A stretch of DNA of 64,000 nt from Coturnix japonica (GCF_001577835.2 NC_029529.1:10737380-10801379); one strand, 5' to 3'. Positions 20,101 to 35,100 are shown, counted from the first letter of the stretch. Translations and numbers: made by a program. Notes: generated by a model not told the origin, from the letters alone.

Positions 20101-23100
20101 CAGCTCTCCCCAGGACACTGCTTGTTCTTCATAACAGGGTGCTGAGCAAGAGGAGCAGCAGCTGTAGCGGGATGCAACACCTCTAGTCAGAGACTCATCC
20201 CAAACCTCAGTGAGTAATGCTGCATTGCAAGAGAGATGAGCAGCAGGGCCTGGTTCAGGTGTGGGATCTCTGCTGTGTGGATTACATCAGCAGGTTGACA
20301 GTCACAGGTTTGGCCTGCATCAGGAAGGAGCTGAAATTTAGCTGGCAGACTTGATTTTGAGGCTTGCTGCTTCATTAACAATTAAATATTAAATTGCACA
20401 CTTCTAAGTGAAAACGATGCGGTGAAGGAGTTGGAGTTAATTGTGCTGAGTGAGCAGAAGGCTGGAGATGTGCAGTCACAGCAGTTGGTGCAGAACAGTC
20501 TGCATTCAGGCTGTTCCATGTTTGCATTGCTGTCTTACCAGCGCTGCCTTGAGCTGAAGAATCAGCACATGTGTCTGTGAGCTGAGCCACTGGAGCTTCA
20601 GGAGGGACCATTTGCTTTATATGAGGCTGTTCGTTATTGTTGTACCTGTATGTAACAGCAGAAGAAAAGCGTTGGCCTCAGTCTGGTAGCGTGGAGCTTG
20701 GGTTGGCACCAAGGGTGGGTGCATCTGACCCAAAGGTGTCTCATTCAAGCACTGTCAGCATTCACAGAGTGGAAGGTGGGACTCTGGATAGGCAATTGGA
20801 TGTGTTTAGTAGGGGAAGTAACCAGAAGTGCTGCCCATCACCTCTGCCTGACTCAAATGGCATCTCTGCTTGCTTGCTCTGTCCTTTATTCCCTTTTGCC
20901 TCTTTAATCTCTCTTGGTGCCGTGCGTCATATTCGTTCTGTTTAGGTAACACTGCTAGTGCTCCAGTGGTATCTCCTTTATAAGCAATGCTGGAAACACA
21001 CACAGGAGTGTCTGTTTCTTAACATATTTACATTTTCAGTGGCTTGGGATAAGACTACCAGAGAAACTACCTTTATTCCTGTCTGCAAGAACAGAATGAT
21101 CAGGCAGCAGCAATTCTCCTGTACCATGGGCAGAAGGGCTGGCAATGACTGTGTGTGACTTGAAGTACCAGCTAATGGCTTGGCTTCAATTAAAACTTCT
21201 GGGCCTGTAGCACCACTTGTAATCATTACAGTCCACAACAAGGTGCAGAGCAGTGGCTGTATCCAAATTGAGGTAAGCTGCAGTAGAATAGTTTGGGTTC
21301 TGCACTGTTCTTGTGCTGTGATGGGGGAGGCAGGGTCTGATGCTGATAGCAGTGGGTGCTCTTGTTGTGACTCCTGGGCTGTAGGGTTTACAAGGCGAAG
21401 ATGGCTTGTGTTTTTGCAATACGTTGTTAAGCTGATGAAACTTCTGCATGGAAATGCTTACATTAACAGCATAAAGTATTGATACTGTCATTCGCCAAGT
21501 CTTAAAATGGATTTTAATTGAAGAAGAATGCCTTTTATGCCCGTAGCTTTACCTCCGCACAAATCAAGATGAAGAAGTGTTGTAGTTGTTATTTGCTTAT
21601 GGATCAGTGTTGGTATTGGCCCCCTGGGATGGTGTCTCCATTACCTCTTTACCCAGCACTCTGGAGCTTTATGTTTTAAGAGTTTCTTTGTTGGAGCTAT
21701 AATGGATTAATCCCTTGAATAATTAGTTACTATTGGATGTTTTAAAAATGACTGCCTCTTGGATTTGTTCTCTTTAATAGCGCTAGATTTATAGTCCTTT
21801 CTTTAATAATCCTGGGTTTATTAACAACTGGGACAGAGTGTGAAATCCTGTTACGCCGAGCTTTCTTGGTAGGAAAAGAGTTGAGGACACAGGAGTGCTG
21901 GGGGAGCACATGCTGGTCTCACATCATGGTGGAGCTTCTCATCTATCCCACTGAAGCTCTGGGGCTATAGAAAGTGCCCCTAGAAATAAGAGCTGCGGAG
22001 AAACCTGCTTTCAGCCATGACCGTATGCGCAGAGCAGAAAATCGCAGTATAACGTCTCAGAACAGAGGTACTCGTATCCTAAATCAGTTCCTGGAAATAT
22101 CATTGGATTATTAGGCTCATCCTCAAATCCATTAAGCAAATTACAGTTAATCAGTCAAATAAAAGAAGAAAGATCTTTAGCGAGGCCCTGCCTTTTGAGC
22201 CGCGTGGAGAAGCTGCAGTAATATTTTAATTTTCCGTCTGTCAGTGAATGTATTCAATCATTTCACTTCCTCGTGGAGGACTGGAAATTAGAAACTGAGG
22301 TTAATTATCTGCATTAAATGAAATATGTGAAGACCACAAAAGCGAAAACCTTCACAATTCGGTATGGTGCGTTAAGCTGGGCAGACTGCTTCAGAAAGAG
22401 AGGGGTGATTTTTTTTTTTTTCCCTTGTTTTGTTCCGATTGAAGGGTTTTAGTCACAGTAATTGAAATGATTAAAAAGTCAAATTGCTCGCGAGTGTAAT
22501 TGGGAGCATCTCTAAGAGGATGTGGAGCTGGGTGAGAGCTGCAGCAGCGGGTGAAGGGTTTGAATGGCCTCAATGGGCCTTGGGGGACCTTGTTGGGCCT
22601 TGGGGGACCTTGTTGGACCATGCTGGATCCCTGGGGTTATTTGCTTGTCAGAAGGCACCCAAAGGTTTCCTTTCGTTGTGTATTTCAAGTGTTTCTCCTG
22701 GAGTCACGCTCAGAAATGGAATCACAGCAGGTTACGCTTGTGCGTGAAAGCAAAGCCCTCATTACTCACAGGCCTCGTGCGAGGTCTTCTCTGTTGTAAG
22801 GCAGCGATGAATTTAAGTAGAAGTGCTGTAGTTTTAAGTCAGATTATCCAAATTCTATAAATCCTACGTGGAAATTGGATTTTACCTTTGAAGACTCCAG
22901 AGTGCAATTTTCTGGTAAGATCTGGAGTTCTTTGGTCCTGTGGCCCCTGAGATACAGCTGCCTTCACAGTAACAGCTTTTAGAATGTGTTCAGCTTGTTT
23001 TGATCAAAAACATTCAGAGGTGGGGAAAAAAGCTCTGTAAAATGTTCCACTGAAGTGGTCAGCGTTAGGACCCCATTAGTCCCTGCACTGAACTCTAAAG

Positions 23101-26100
23101 CTAATGACCAGAACCTATTGGGTTTTCTTTTTCCTTCCTGTCCCTGTATCTTCCACCTTCCCTGTGCCATCATCTGTCCACTCCCTCTTTGCACTTTCCT
23201 TTTTGGTTTCTCTTGTTTCTATAGGCTTAGTTCTTTGTCATTTTGTCTTCTTGCTGTGTTCACATCACTGCTCTTGGCTGGAAGAAGCAGAGCAGTATTG
23301 TGGGAAGATGGAATCGCCTTCTTTTTCCCCAGCAATCCACACTTAGAGCGATTTAGCTCTACTGCAAAGCCATGCCTTTAGCATTCAACAGATTTACCCT
23401 TTTGAATCGTAAATTTTGGTCTTTTTCTTGGCTGGCAATCAGCTTCACAGACTGGGAGAGACTTATCTGGAAGAGTGGCTTCCTTGTTCTGCAGTTGCTG
23501 CCAGCCCGGTGCGTGCGCTGCCTTTGAGAGCTCTGGCCAGCACATCTATTCCTGTGGGGTTGGTTTTCTGATGGCTGAGGACCTCACTGAGCTTTCATAA
23601 GGGAAGTTCAACTCAGCCAAGTGCAGCAGAGCTCCTGGGAATTGCCATTTAGGGTGCAGGATGGGATGTGCTGTGGATGCATCCTGCTGCAGCGCCTGAA
23701 TTTGGGTAGTGTTACCCTGGATGTGCTTCGTGGAGATAAAAGCTGTAAAACAGTTTGGCACCAGGCATGCAAATGGATGCTGAGACGAAGTGATTGTTGC
23801 CCTCGAGGATCCCAAAAGAGGAATCAACAAATAGAAATTATTCTATTAGCAGGGGCAAAGTTCACAGGTTAACCATCATGTCAAAGCAATGAAATGAAGC
23901 CTTGATCTCCCGCACAAGGGCTTTATTGTGCATAAAGAAGAGTGCCCAAGCAAAGACATCAAGTTCTTGCGCTGTAATATTGCAGTGTCTCAAAGGAAAG
24001 GAAGCTCTTTACAGGCACCAGCTTCATTCCTGCTTCAAAAGATTGTAAAACGTGACCTCAGAACCTTCTTGCTCTCCTTATGACCAGGCTTGGGTTGTAT
24101 TTCCACAATTCAATTTAATTTAATTTTATTTTTTTAAATAAAAAGTTCGGATCTTTTGCTAAGAAGGCTTGTCTTTGTACTTCTAACTCAGTCCATGTGA
24201 CTGTCATAACATTTATTTCCTTAGGAAATGAAAAATGTTCCTTCATGAGCAAAGCCACATAGTGAAGCTGACGGGCTCAGGTACATGCAGTGTTGCAGTC
24301 GTCACCCCTCACTGCTTGGCTGCTTGGTCCTGCTCTCTGCCATGGAAAGAAAAAACAAAGGACTTCTTCTCTCTTGTGGAAGTGTTTGTATTTAATGCAT
24401 CTTTGAAGGGCTGCTCACTCAGGATCTAACTTTGTTTTCCTCTCTTGGGAAGAGCTGCTTTGAGAAGGCTCGCTCTTCAAGATGGGCCAGCGCGAAGAAG
24501 AATGCACAGGCTGGGAACAAGATGGAAATGGGCGGCAAAGGATGCGTGGATGTGTCACCTTAGTGGGGGATTTGTCACACCATAAAACAGCACTGTGGTT
24601 TTTGCCTCCAGGTGTGTGCAGGGAAGTCTGTGGCCTGGGGTGCTGTGAGCGCTGCTGCTGTTGAAGGCAGAGCATCCTGCTGGCTCTGCCCGTGTCCTTG
24701 CCTGCTGGCTTTGGTTCTTCTTAGGGTAGGCTGGAGAAGCCTGCTCCGTCTGATCCTCCTTCTGGAGAGAGGGAGCTTTCCAGATGGGCCTGGGAAGAAC
24801 TTTCCTTTTGTAATCCTTGAGATAACAGGTCACGCAGCTTCACCCAGTGATTCTTGCACAATAACTTGTGGTCAGGCTGAAGTGTCTATTTTAGAAAGGC
24901 ATCCAAGTGAAGGGAGGTCATGCAGCATTTTTGTTACCCATGCCTGTGGTTACTTACTCTCACTGTTAGCAGTTTGTTCCTTAATGTTCCCTTCAGGTTT
25001 TTTGCAGCCAGAATTTTTCACAGCTCCCACTTCCAGCTTTCAATCTAGTTTTGCACCATGATACCTTTGCATATTTGGAGAAGCCTGCTGAATGGGTGTG
25101 AGCGCTCTCCCAAAGTGGCAGAAGCTTTGTTATGGAAGGCCCTCGGGTTTTATGAGACTTTTCAACCCTCCAGTCGACTATTAAACAAGCTGTAGCTTGT
25201 CACGGTTGACAAACCTTACGGCTGGTCTCAGACCTAACCTACCAGTTTAAAAGGCTGTATTCTTTTGTGTGCAGGTTTCTGGGTGGGGACCGTTGGCTTC
25301 GGAGAGAAATTAACTTGTGGCCTTTTTTTCCCCCTCCCGCTTCAAATACATTTAGTTTTCTGTTAGCTGTCCTGTCGCTTCCAAACACCAGGAGGAAATG
25401 GCAGCCTGTGGTTTAGGACAGTGGATGGGAACGTGTGTAAGTGCAAAAAAAAATAATTAACAAATCAGCTGCGTGGTTGGCAACGGAAGGTAAAGTGTAG
25501 GAAGGTTTGTAGAATGATTCATCCATAATTATTCAAAAACAAGTTGAATTTATTCTTAAGCTTTGGAGAAGAGTTCTTGCAAACCTGGCATTTGCCGCCT
25601 GTGATGTTTATACACCTGAGTAAATGCCTGTATCAGCACTTTGTTGGTGTCGAGGGCTCCGGATCTAAATCCCTTCAGAGGTGAATGCAGCACACCTTTG
25701 TCTGTGCCAGGGCTCCTGCCTTTAAAGTGCAGGATGGTGAGGTCCAACCGGTCGTAGGGGTGGCTGCTGCGGACAGGCCGGGTGCTGAGCGCTGCTCTGG
25801 AGCTGCTTCATGCACATTTGCTTTCTGTGGGTTTTTTTGTATGGTCTGTGTGGGATGCAGAGACTGCCTGCACCTTCCACGTGGATTTTGGGAGTGTTGG
25901 AGCGTATATTCCTTATGGCACAGCACTGCAGCTTCTGGTGCTACCTGCCCAACCAGGGCACAAGTTGGTATTGTATTTTCAGCCCTCAGTTTTCCAAGGA
26001 AGCCGGCCTGCACCGAGAGGCCTTTTTCAAACGCTTCCCTTGCTCTGTGATTGCCAAGCAGTTGGAAACACGCTGTGCTGAACTGGCTGAAATCCGTTTG

Positions 26101-29100
26101 TGGCGGTTGTTGTTTTTGTGCTGGCGGCTCGCCGCCCCGATAAGCATCCACAGGGCAGGGCTGCTCGGGGCCGGGAGGGCAGCGCTCCACGCTCAGCCCT
26201 GGCCGCAGTGGGCGTCACTGCAGAGCAATGCTTGGGCTTTGGGCTTTCATCACACCCAGGGTGCATTTTCCTCTTGCCATAGGCCCACTGCAACCACACT
26301 GCTTTTCCCTGCAGAGCAGCGTGCTGGGCCTGCTGCAAACCCAGCCTGGCTGCGTGCATCTGCAGTTTTAGGCAAGAGCTCAAGCAGGCTTTTCTGATCC
26401 TGCAGCAGCCTTGGCAGAGCAGCCAGCCAGCCCCAGCTTGATCTATTTTCCTTTCTTGATGCAGAGGTTGAGCTCCCCTCATCAGGAGCCGACTGCCCCT
26501 TGCAAATATCACTGCCTTGTGTTTGGCACACCCAGGGCTGCGTGACGTGGCTGGTTGGAGCTGTAATAAGAGAGTTGATATCTCACCAGTCTTAAAGCGA
26601 AGATGCTGGCCTTCTGATCCTGCAGTGCCTTTACACGAGTCTTCCCCATGCTCAGAAGGGTGGATGCATCCCACAGCTCCATCCTCCTCCTCCAAAGTAA
26701 GATAGGTCTGAGAGTCAGCATTTGCTTGGACTCAGCGAATGGGCTTTGGTCCCTGATGGTGATGCCCTGAGTCAGCTCTGTGAGGATTGCTGTCTTTCTC
26801 ACCTCGTGTAGGTTCTTCTGTTTGGAGCTGTCAACCGCATTGCCAGTGGTCAGGCTACAAGCAGCCCTTTTTCCTTGTTAACTGCTGTCTGTGGCTTGGC
26901 ACCAGTAATGCCAGAAACCCTCCCAAGTAGCCCTTCTTGGGCTGTGGACTTGGGTGTAGTGTGGTATGGAGCAGGATAATCCTCTCATTTCCCAGCTGTG
27001 GAAATCATCTTGAAGCCTGAACTGAAGAAGTAGGGAGGGACTGGAGCCAAACCTCCTGTTCCAGATGGGACAGTAATGGCAGGAACACCTATTGTCCACA
27101 ATAGCTGGGGTTGTGCAGCCTGGACAGGAGAAGGCTTTGGGGAGACCTCACTGTGGCCTTCCAATACTTAAAGGGGTCTCCATCCCACCATCTACTTAAA
27201 GGGGTATCCATCCCACCTCCAGCTTCCCATGTGGACTAAGCAAGCACGCATCCTTTCCCGGATAGAATCACATGAAACTTGTCCTCTTTCAAGCACATTG
27301 TTGGCTTTCCTTGCGTTAATCCTCCCTCCTTTCTTTCCCATTGGTCCCTCTGAGGCGAGATCAGAAAAGGCTGTTCAGTACCTCACTGCAGCTGCTGAGA
27401 GCTTCACTTCTCTCAATGCTGTCGGTAAGAACGTGGGCCACGGCCACCCTGCGTGGTGCTGACAGCCATCATGCCTCAAGCAGGACGCTGTGCTGCTCTG
27501 GTCCTTGGAGGTCCCTTCCGACACTTGTGTGATTCTGGTTCTTAAATAACAGCCAGGCACATCCTTGTCTGTCACATGCATGTCCCGAGGACTTCATCAG
27601 CCTTTACGCAGCAATTAGCCCTGCAGAACCGTGTACTCTTACAGCTGAAGTAATGGCACTAACAGCTGTGTAAGTGGTGGCCAGGAGACAGGGAGCCACT
27701 GCTGGAAGGAATCATGGGGTAATAGGAGAGCTGTGCTGTGTGCTGGTAGTGCTGTTCCAGCAACCACGTGAGCAAAGAGGACTTTTTATTTCCACAGCAA
27801 AAACCTGCACTGAAAGTGAGGAATGAAGCTGCCATGCTGTAACAATCACCTTTGCTGGATCATAGCCTTGTCAGCCTCTGCTCCTCTAGGGGGTCTTCTG
27901 AAATCTCCCATCTAAAAGGTTAAGCTGTAAAAATGAGAAAGGCATGTTTCCTTTCCTCCGTCGTTCAGTTTGCTGTTTGATCTCCGTTCTCGTGCACTGA
28001 CTGCGTGGGAGCTGCAGTATTGGGTTACAAACAGAGCGGGTGACCATTCCTTTTAAAAACTGCAAGGCTTGATTAAAATAGAGCGATAGGAATTGATGAT
28101 TATTCTTTTTGTCATTGCTTGGATTGAGTATATACGTGAGGATCCTCTGGTATCTCTTTAAATATCAGATGTGAAGTCTGTTCTGCATTGGGAGGCCGTG
28201 CATCTCAGCCCAGCACAGTGCAGGGAGGAATGAGCTGGGTGCTGCTTTGGGTATCTGCACTGATACATCCCAGGAACAAGTGCAGATAGGGAAATATGTC
28301 ATCTTTGTAAATGGCTCGAAATGACCTGCAATTTGTTGGGAGTTACCGTTTCGAAGTGCTTATTGCATCTGTAGTTATTTGAGGAAGCTTTTGATTATCC
28401 CGGGCTTATAAAATGTAATTGGCTATTTCTTAATTGTTGTCCTCTGTGAAGTATAATTACCCACGACGTAGAGCTTTTTATTTATCGATGCCGCAAACAG
28501 GAAATCAGGAGTGCCTGATAGAGGTGAGTTTGGGACTCCACCATAGCCTGAAACTGAATCAAGTGACCTGTTAGGAACCCGCTGTCCTGCTCAGCCTTCA
28601 AAGAACCCAGAAACCTCCATTCCCCAAGATCCCTGCTCTCATTGATGTGTACCTGGGTGCAAACAGCTTGAGTGGGCTGTGCCAGATGTGACTGTCGGGA
28701 TCTGAAGTTCCACCTTAGCCCAAAGCATTGGGGGCTGCTCCCCACATCCTGCTCACTGCTAGGGGCTGATATTGTGCTGTGCCTTGGGGACTGTAGGCTG
28801 TAATGAGGATGGACACGTCCCTATCTGGGGTTGTACCCTCTGTGTGAGGGTGGAAGGGAGCATTAATAGCGTTCATTCCTGGCTGGAGCCCTGTGCCAGG
28901 GCACTGCTCCCACACCTGAGGGCTTCCAGGACATGTTCTGGTGTGTGTGTATTCCTTAAACGCAGTCTGCAGGTTTAAATATCCACCTTATTGTGTCTTT
29001 AGAGCATGAATTAAAAGCACGAACCGCTCGAGAGTCTCCCGCAGAAACGTGTGGCCAATTCCGAAAATAGCAATGCCAGTTTCCTTTGAGGAACCACCTA

Positions 29101-32100
29101 AAAACAAAACCTTAAAATAACCCCCCCCTTTTCTGCTCAGCTCCCTTTCCGCAAACACCAGGCCGTTGGGTTTTATTTTTGCTCTTTTGATGGCAGGCAA
29201 TGAGTCACTCACCCAACAGAGCGCCCATTGACGGCAATGGGCCGCTGCATTGTTGGGGCTGGGCAGGGCTAGGCAGGCTTGGGCACCTCTCAGCAGCCCT
29301 GCAGATCAAAGGTGATGAGTCAGGCTGCAAAAAGGCGAAGGGCCCAAATTAATTAATCTTGCTGGGTTTGTTTGTTGTTGTGTTTTTGTTGTTGTTGTCG
29401 GTGGTTTATTTAAACCCTGTTTTGAGGTAGCGGTAGGGGCACATATTCACATGCCAGCACGCGTTGGTGCAAGCTGAATTTTCTTGTGCCTCTTGAGCTG
29501 CCCTGGTGGGAACTCAGCCCGGCCTTTGATCTTTGCCAGGGGACAGAGGTGCCAGCCTGCCTCTGCCCTGATAGCTGTGTTCCCACTGTGCCTGGGCAGG
29601 AGAGGGGGAGGAGCAGGGGAGCTGCTGCTGGGGCAGGCAGGAGCCACGAGGTGCAGCCATGCTGCCTGACCAGCAGCTTTCCTCCTATATTTCTGGCTCC
29701 GTTCCCCAGCGTGGCTGGCTGCCAAAGGTGAGAGAACCACATCCACAAAGCCCACAGCTTCCAACACTGAGCTTTATCTGTGAATCAGGCCTCAAAGGCT
29801 GTGAGCACGAAGGGCAGCACCGACATCCCACACCCAGTGCTGGATTTCTCAGGGCTTGTCCCATCCCCCAGGGTTGCAGTGGGCACTGAAGGCCTCAAAC
29901 TCGATGTCGGTCTATTAAATGCAGGTGCCGCACACTTTGATACCTCGGGCCATTCCGCCCCAAGCATTCTTCAGGTGCTGGGGAAACATGTGTTCACCTC
30001 CCAGCTCACCAGGCACGAGAAGCCGGGCCAATTTTCAGCATAACGCACAATCTCAACTATTTTATTGCTTAATTTAGGCCATAAAGTCCCTTTGATGTGT
30101 TGTGTAATGCAACGTTCATTCTGAAAAAGTGGGTGGAGTAGCTTTATGGTATTATAAAAATAAATAAAATGCCTGGCAGGATTTTGAAACCACATGGTCA
30201 TTCCTCCTCTATCCACAGATAAGTTGATTGTTGAGAGAGAAATCTTGCTTAATATCTAACTTTGGGTGATTTATTTCTCCAGAGCCCTTTCATCTCCAGC
30301 ATGTATTGGGTTATCTGTGACTTCTAATCTGATTGTTTTAAGCGTGATCAAAGAAACCGAGAGAATGCACTTTATTTTCCCACTGTATGAATAGAATGTT
30401 GTTTGTACAGTGCATTACATCACCTGTTCCTGCTGTTCCTGAATTGTGCACCAAATGTTTGTGGTATAAATAGAATACATAATGGACTTTGTAGGGGGTG
30501 ATGAAATTTGTTCCACTTGCTGAGTAAAACAGAGTTAACTAAATGAACGCTTTCTTCACACCCAGCTCTACCTCGACACACACCAACGCGGGCTGGAAAT
30601 GTTTGGAATAACTCTTGTGTGGAGCACTGAGGTGGAATTAGGAACCGCTTCGAAAAGCTGCAGGAGATTGCGGGGCAGGCAGGGAGATTCCTGCCATTGG
30701 AATTGCTGGCATTCTTTCCAGGCTATGCAAAGAAAGATTTTGGCCCTCAGTAGCAGTGGCAGTGCTGTTGTAATCCGCGATGCTCTCAGGGTTTGGAGGC
30801 AGGTTCTGCAGGGAGGTGGTTGCCTCTCTCGGGTGGGTGATTCTGTTGGGTTTGCTCAGTCTCTGAGCTCGCAGCTCTCTTTCCTGATGGAGGCCTCCAA
30901 AGATGGGCCTGGGAACCGTGTCTGATCCTAAAAATCCCAAATTCAAGGGAGGATGTTTGTTTTCTGACATATCCTAATGCTTCACCGCCATGTAGCCTCG
31001 GTGTTCTGCAGAGGACAGCTGTCTTTGGCAGCTGGACCACATCTCTTCCTGCTAACCTCTCCCATCCTCTGGAGGGGCACCCATCAGCTTTTTCCCTCTA
31101 ATTATCTAATTGATTAATATATTTAACTTGGAACATTTGTTCTCAGCCTGTCTTTTCTTTGCCTTTCAGTTTTGTTTCTTCGTTTGCAGACCTGCAGAGT
31201 AATCTGTGGGGCTGAAAGCTTGCAGCTTGCTTGTTTTTCCAAGCTGTATCTGTTGGCCTGGAAAAAAAAAAAGAAGAGAAAAACAACACCTCTCCTTTCT
31301 GACCTTGTCTTGACACACCTACAGGCCCTCATGAATATCCCACCCTGGGTAAATAGCTCATGTTTTTATTCCGAGGAGAGCTGCCGTGCACCAAAGGGTC
31401 AGGTATAAGCAATGGGGAGATAAGCGGCGGCTTTATCTTAAGCGATTTCTCCTTAGGGTTTTTCTTTTTCCAGTCTCTAGCTGGTTTGGAAGTTCTTCTC
31501 GTGCAGCTTATGGTCACCATCAAGAACATTAAACTGGAGCAAGTTTGCTCCTTGCTGCAGCTGTTGTCATGTGTAGGATGGAGAATTCTCGTATGAGAGT
31601 AAGCTAAGCCACTCTGCAATTTCTTTGCAGTGAGTTATAGGAAAATGGGTTTGTGTTTCCCCCTTGAAAGCTGTGCAAGGACCAGCATGGGACTGACTGA
31701 GTCTTTACAAGTTCCCCAACTGAGTGCTAAGTGATGGGAACAGCAGCACAGTTCTCTGGTGTTCTATCTCAAGCCTGCTGCCGCTGGTCGAGGTGGTGAT
31801 ACAGAGATTCGCAGGCAGCATCACATTGCTTGCCTCAAGGACATGTTGCAAAGGTTGCCTGAGCTTAAGCGCTACTCACTTATTGTTTGCACAGTGGTTG
31901 TGTTTGGAGGTCCGCTCTCTCTAAACTGCAGGGAGGGAATGTTATAATTTCCATTAGGGTGCGAGTTTTTCCAGCCCTGGAGGAGTTGAGTCTTGCTGAA
32001 GGTTCAGCTGCATTTTGCTGTGGTTTGCCATGTCCATCTGCAGCTGCCAGGATGCCTCTCGTGTCTGATGCTGTGGGGCAGGAGTCTGGATTCTCATCTG

Positions 32101-35100
32101 CATTGTGGCTTGGTGCAGCAATGAGCAGAGCTCGGTTTATGGCTGTTTTATTGCTGGCATGGCAGATCCCAGAGGGTTCCGGTTGGGCTCAGTAGACTCA
32201 GGGACATTGAGCAGCGCTGGAATAACTGCATCTGCTTGAACTCACCCATTGGGATATCGCAGTTCATCTGTGTAGTTCTCTTTCCAGAACAGAAAGCTGT
32301 ATTTCAGTTTGATAAGCTACTATTTCTTTTTCCCAGACTCTTATTCAAAAGTGCTTAACAAGTTGCTTCAAAAGCAGCCAGAGGTGTGAATTACAGCTGA
32401 TGTAATTAATTCGTGTTTGTGAGCCTGGCCCCCTGCAGTCTGGGTGGTGTTTGTAGGGCTGGCGGTTAGGAAGAACAAAAGTCTAATCTTGGAGAAGATT
32501 AGAAATCCTTTGACAAGGGTTAAGCCGGGGTTCCTCTGCTTTAGCATTTTCCTGGTGTCCTGTGGCAAATGTGTAATTTTAGCCATCATTGCAGGCTGTT
32601 CCTCACTCTGTATTTAAAGCTGTGCCTTCTCTGCTCACCTACTCAGCTGTTTTGCAAAACAAGTCTTAAGAGGAGGGCAACTCTGAGTCCTAAAGATGCT
32701 GCAGGAATCCCTGTTGTAAGGACATTCAGTGCCAGAGCCCACTGCACAGCTTTCAGAGCTTGTCCTTCCCAAGCCCTGCACTCACTGCCGCTGTCTCCAT
32801 TCTGTCCCTTCTCTTCTGCTCATCTGTTCTCATCTCCCCCACCCTGGGTTAGCCAAGCAGCATAAATACCGTGCATGAGCCGGACATGGCTGGAAATGAA
32901 ACAAGGAAGGAGGCGGACAGGCAGCAGGCAGCCTCAGAGGGGGAGACCAGCCTTGCCTTTAATGCGTGCAGAGCCCTTGGAGCTCTGAGCCCCAGCCCTG
33001 CTGGAGCAGGATTTATGTCCCAGCACACTTGCAGCCAACGTGTTGTGGCAAGCTTCCCCAAGCAGCAGTTTCCACTTTTCCTCTTTGGTGTCTATTGTTT
33101 TGTTATTTGGGGAACTGGAATCCATGAGCAAATCTGAAACATGGTTAGCATTAAGCTCTGACGCAACGTGGTGTTTTTTTTCCTTTCAGATTGGTCTCAA
33201 TCTCAGCACATCTTCCCCTGATCAGCTTTAAGGGGTCTGTTGGGTGCTGAAAAACCATCCAGGGTGGTTGTAGCAGTGTTGCAAAGTGCTGGCTTGGGCT
33301 AAAGCGTGCAAACAGTCATTGATCACAAGTGAGTTTCCAAAAGAGGAGGAGGCTGGATGGGTGCTGTTGGTTTTGGTTTAGCAATTTAATGAACAGCATC
33401 AGGAATACGTTACATTCTCAATTATTTTCATTTTAATCTAATGTGTTAATAACGTGAGGCTCTTCAGATGAAAATATATTTCCAAGCTGCTTGTAGTATT
33501 TGCTAGCGTAGTAAGTTGAAGACATATGTGAAAGGAAGGGCCATCTGATGAACTGCTATTGTTCTCTTAATTCAGCCCACCCCATTCGGGCCACTCTGCA
33601 TGAATGGCTTTGTCTTCACTAATAAAATTATGCTGTGTTCCCTGCAACACATGTTCTGCATGTCCCAGCTAGTCAGCAGCAGTAAAACTTCATTTTATAG
33701 CTTTATAATGTTACCTTCTCAATTATGGCTTCTTTTAGAGACAGCGGTGCTTCCAGGGCTGACCTTGGCACAGCATTTAAGAGCTGCCATAGCCCTGTGC
33801 TTCTGGCTCGCCTCCCTCCCTTCTTTTGGTGCTGTGTGCTCATGCTTCCTGCGTGGCTTGTCAACAGGAACATGCACTTTGTCACCTATAGGGTGCTGCA
33901 GTGGTAAATTCCATGTTGGAAGAGAGCGAGCAACGTGTTCTGTGGTCTGCATCCTTTGCATTCTGTCTGGAATGCGTGGCTGAACCCAAGGTGCATTGTG
34001 GCTGGCTTGGTGACAGACCGAGTGTGGCTGTGGCTCTGCTGCTCCTGGAGCCTGGGAGAGCTGCGAGCAGCCTGATGGGTTCTTTGGGCAGTCCGTGAGA
34101 GGAAGAGATGGATGAAAAGCGACCTTCTGGCTTGGCACAGCAGCACAGAGGGAGCTGCTCGCAGCAGCTGGCTGGCTGTGGTCCTCAGGAACCGCTGCCG
34201 AGCTGGGAATCAGCATGCACAGCAGTTCTCCCCTTCCTTGGCACATTGTCTTTGATGGGCTGTATGGTGGAGGGGATTAGACCAAGTTCTTAGGGGAGGA
34301 GAATAGCCAGCAGGGGATGGCTGGTCATTTTTGTTCCTTTTGTGGCAGCAAACAATCTCTCCCTTACTACTCAGAGGGGCTCGCGAGCCTTTGTAATGTT
34401 TATTAGGCTGAAAGATTTGGAGACCTCTGGTCTAGATAGCTCTCCAACTGAGAAGGGGAATTTAGGCACTTGTGATAGTGTAGCCAAAGAAATTACAATA
34501 AATATTTGGGGGATTTTAGTGTTTGGCTTTCTTCAAGAATGGTTTAACAGAATGAAATCTTCAGTGGGAAGGCTGGAAGTCCAGCCGAAATGACAGAGAT
34601 GTGCCTGGGTTGGCGTTGGCACATCTTCCCCACTTCAGGGATTAGGAGTTGTGTAATAGCAGCATAATGATCTGCAGAATTGGCTCATTGAAACTTCAGC
34701 TGCTTTTGTTTAGGAGATGGACTTCAAATCTGAAAGTGGGTCAAAATCTTTTCTTGCTCTTGAACTAAAAGTTCCAAATGCTTTGGAGGTCTGTTTGAGC
34801 AGAGCTCCACCAGCTCTGCTTGGCTGAATTTCAGCCAGGTGGATGGCGTTGGGGCTGGTAGTGCTTATCACTTGGAAAAGTGGCATTGCGGAATCAGACA
34901 AGGTTTTGCAGGGCCTGATGATCACCAGCAAGTCCTTCTGCAGTTAATTTGCTCTAAAATGGATGTTCGCGGCCCTTTCATCTTCTAGGGATGGCTGCGG
35001 TCAGGGAAATCTGCAGGTATTTCTTTGTCCTGAGGAATCCCTTAACTTCTCCCAGAGAATAAACCATGACAGCTTTTGGCTCACTTATTCAGATGTGAAT

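Noticed and set aside
26027-26695. 222-codon open frame on the minus strand in AXIN1 intron 2
   Set aside because: No domain or family resemblance, no splice or promoter context; comparable to other chance frames in this GC-rich patch.
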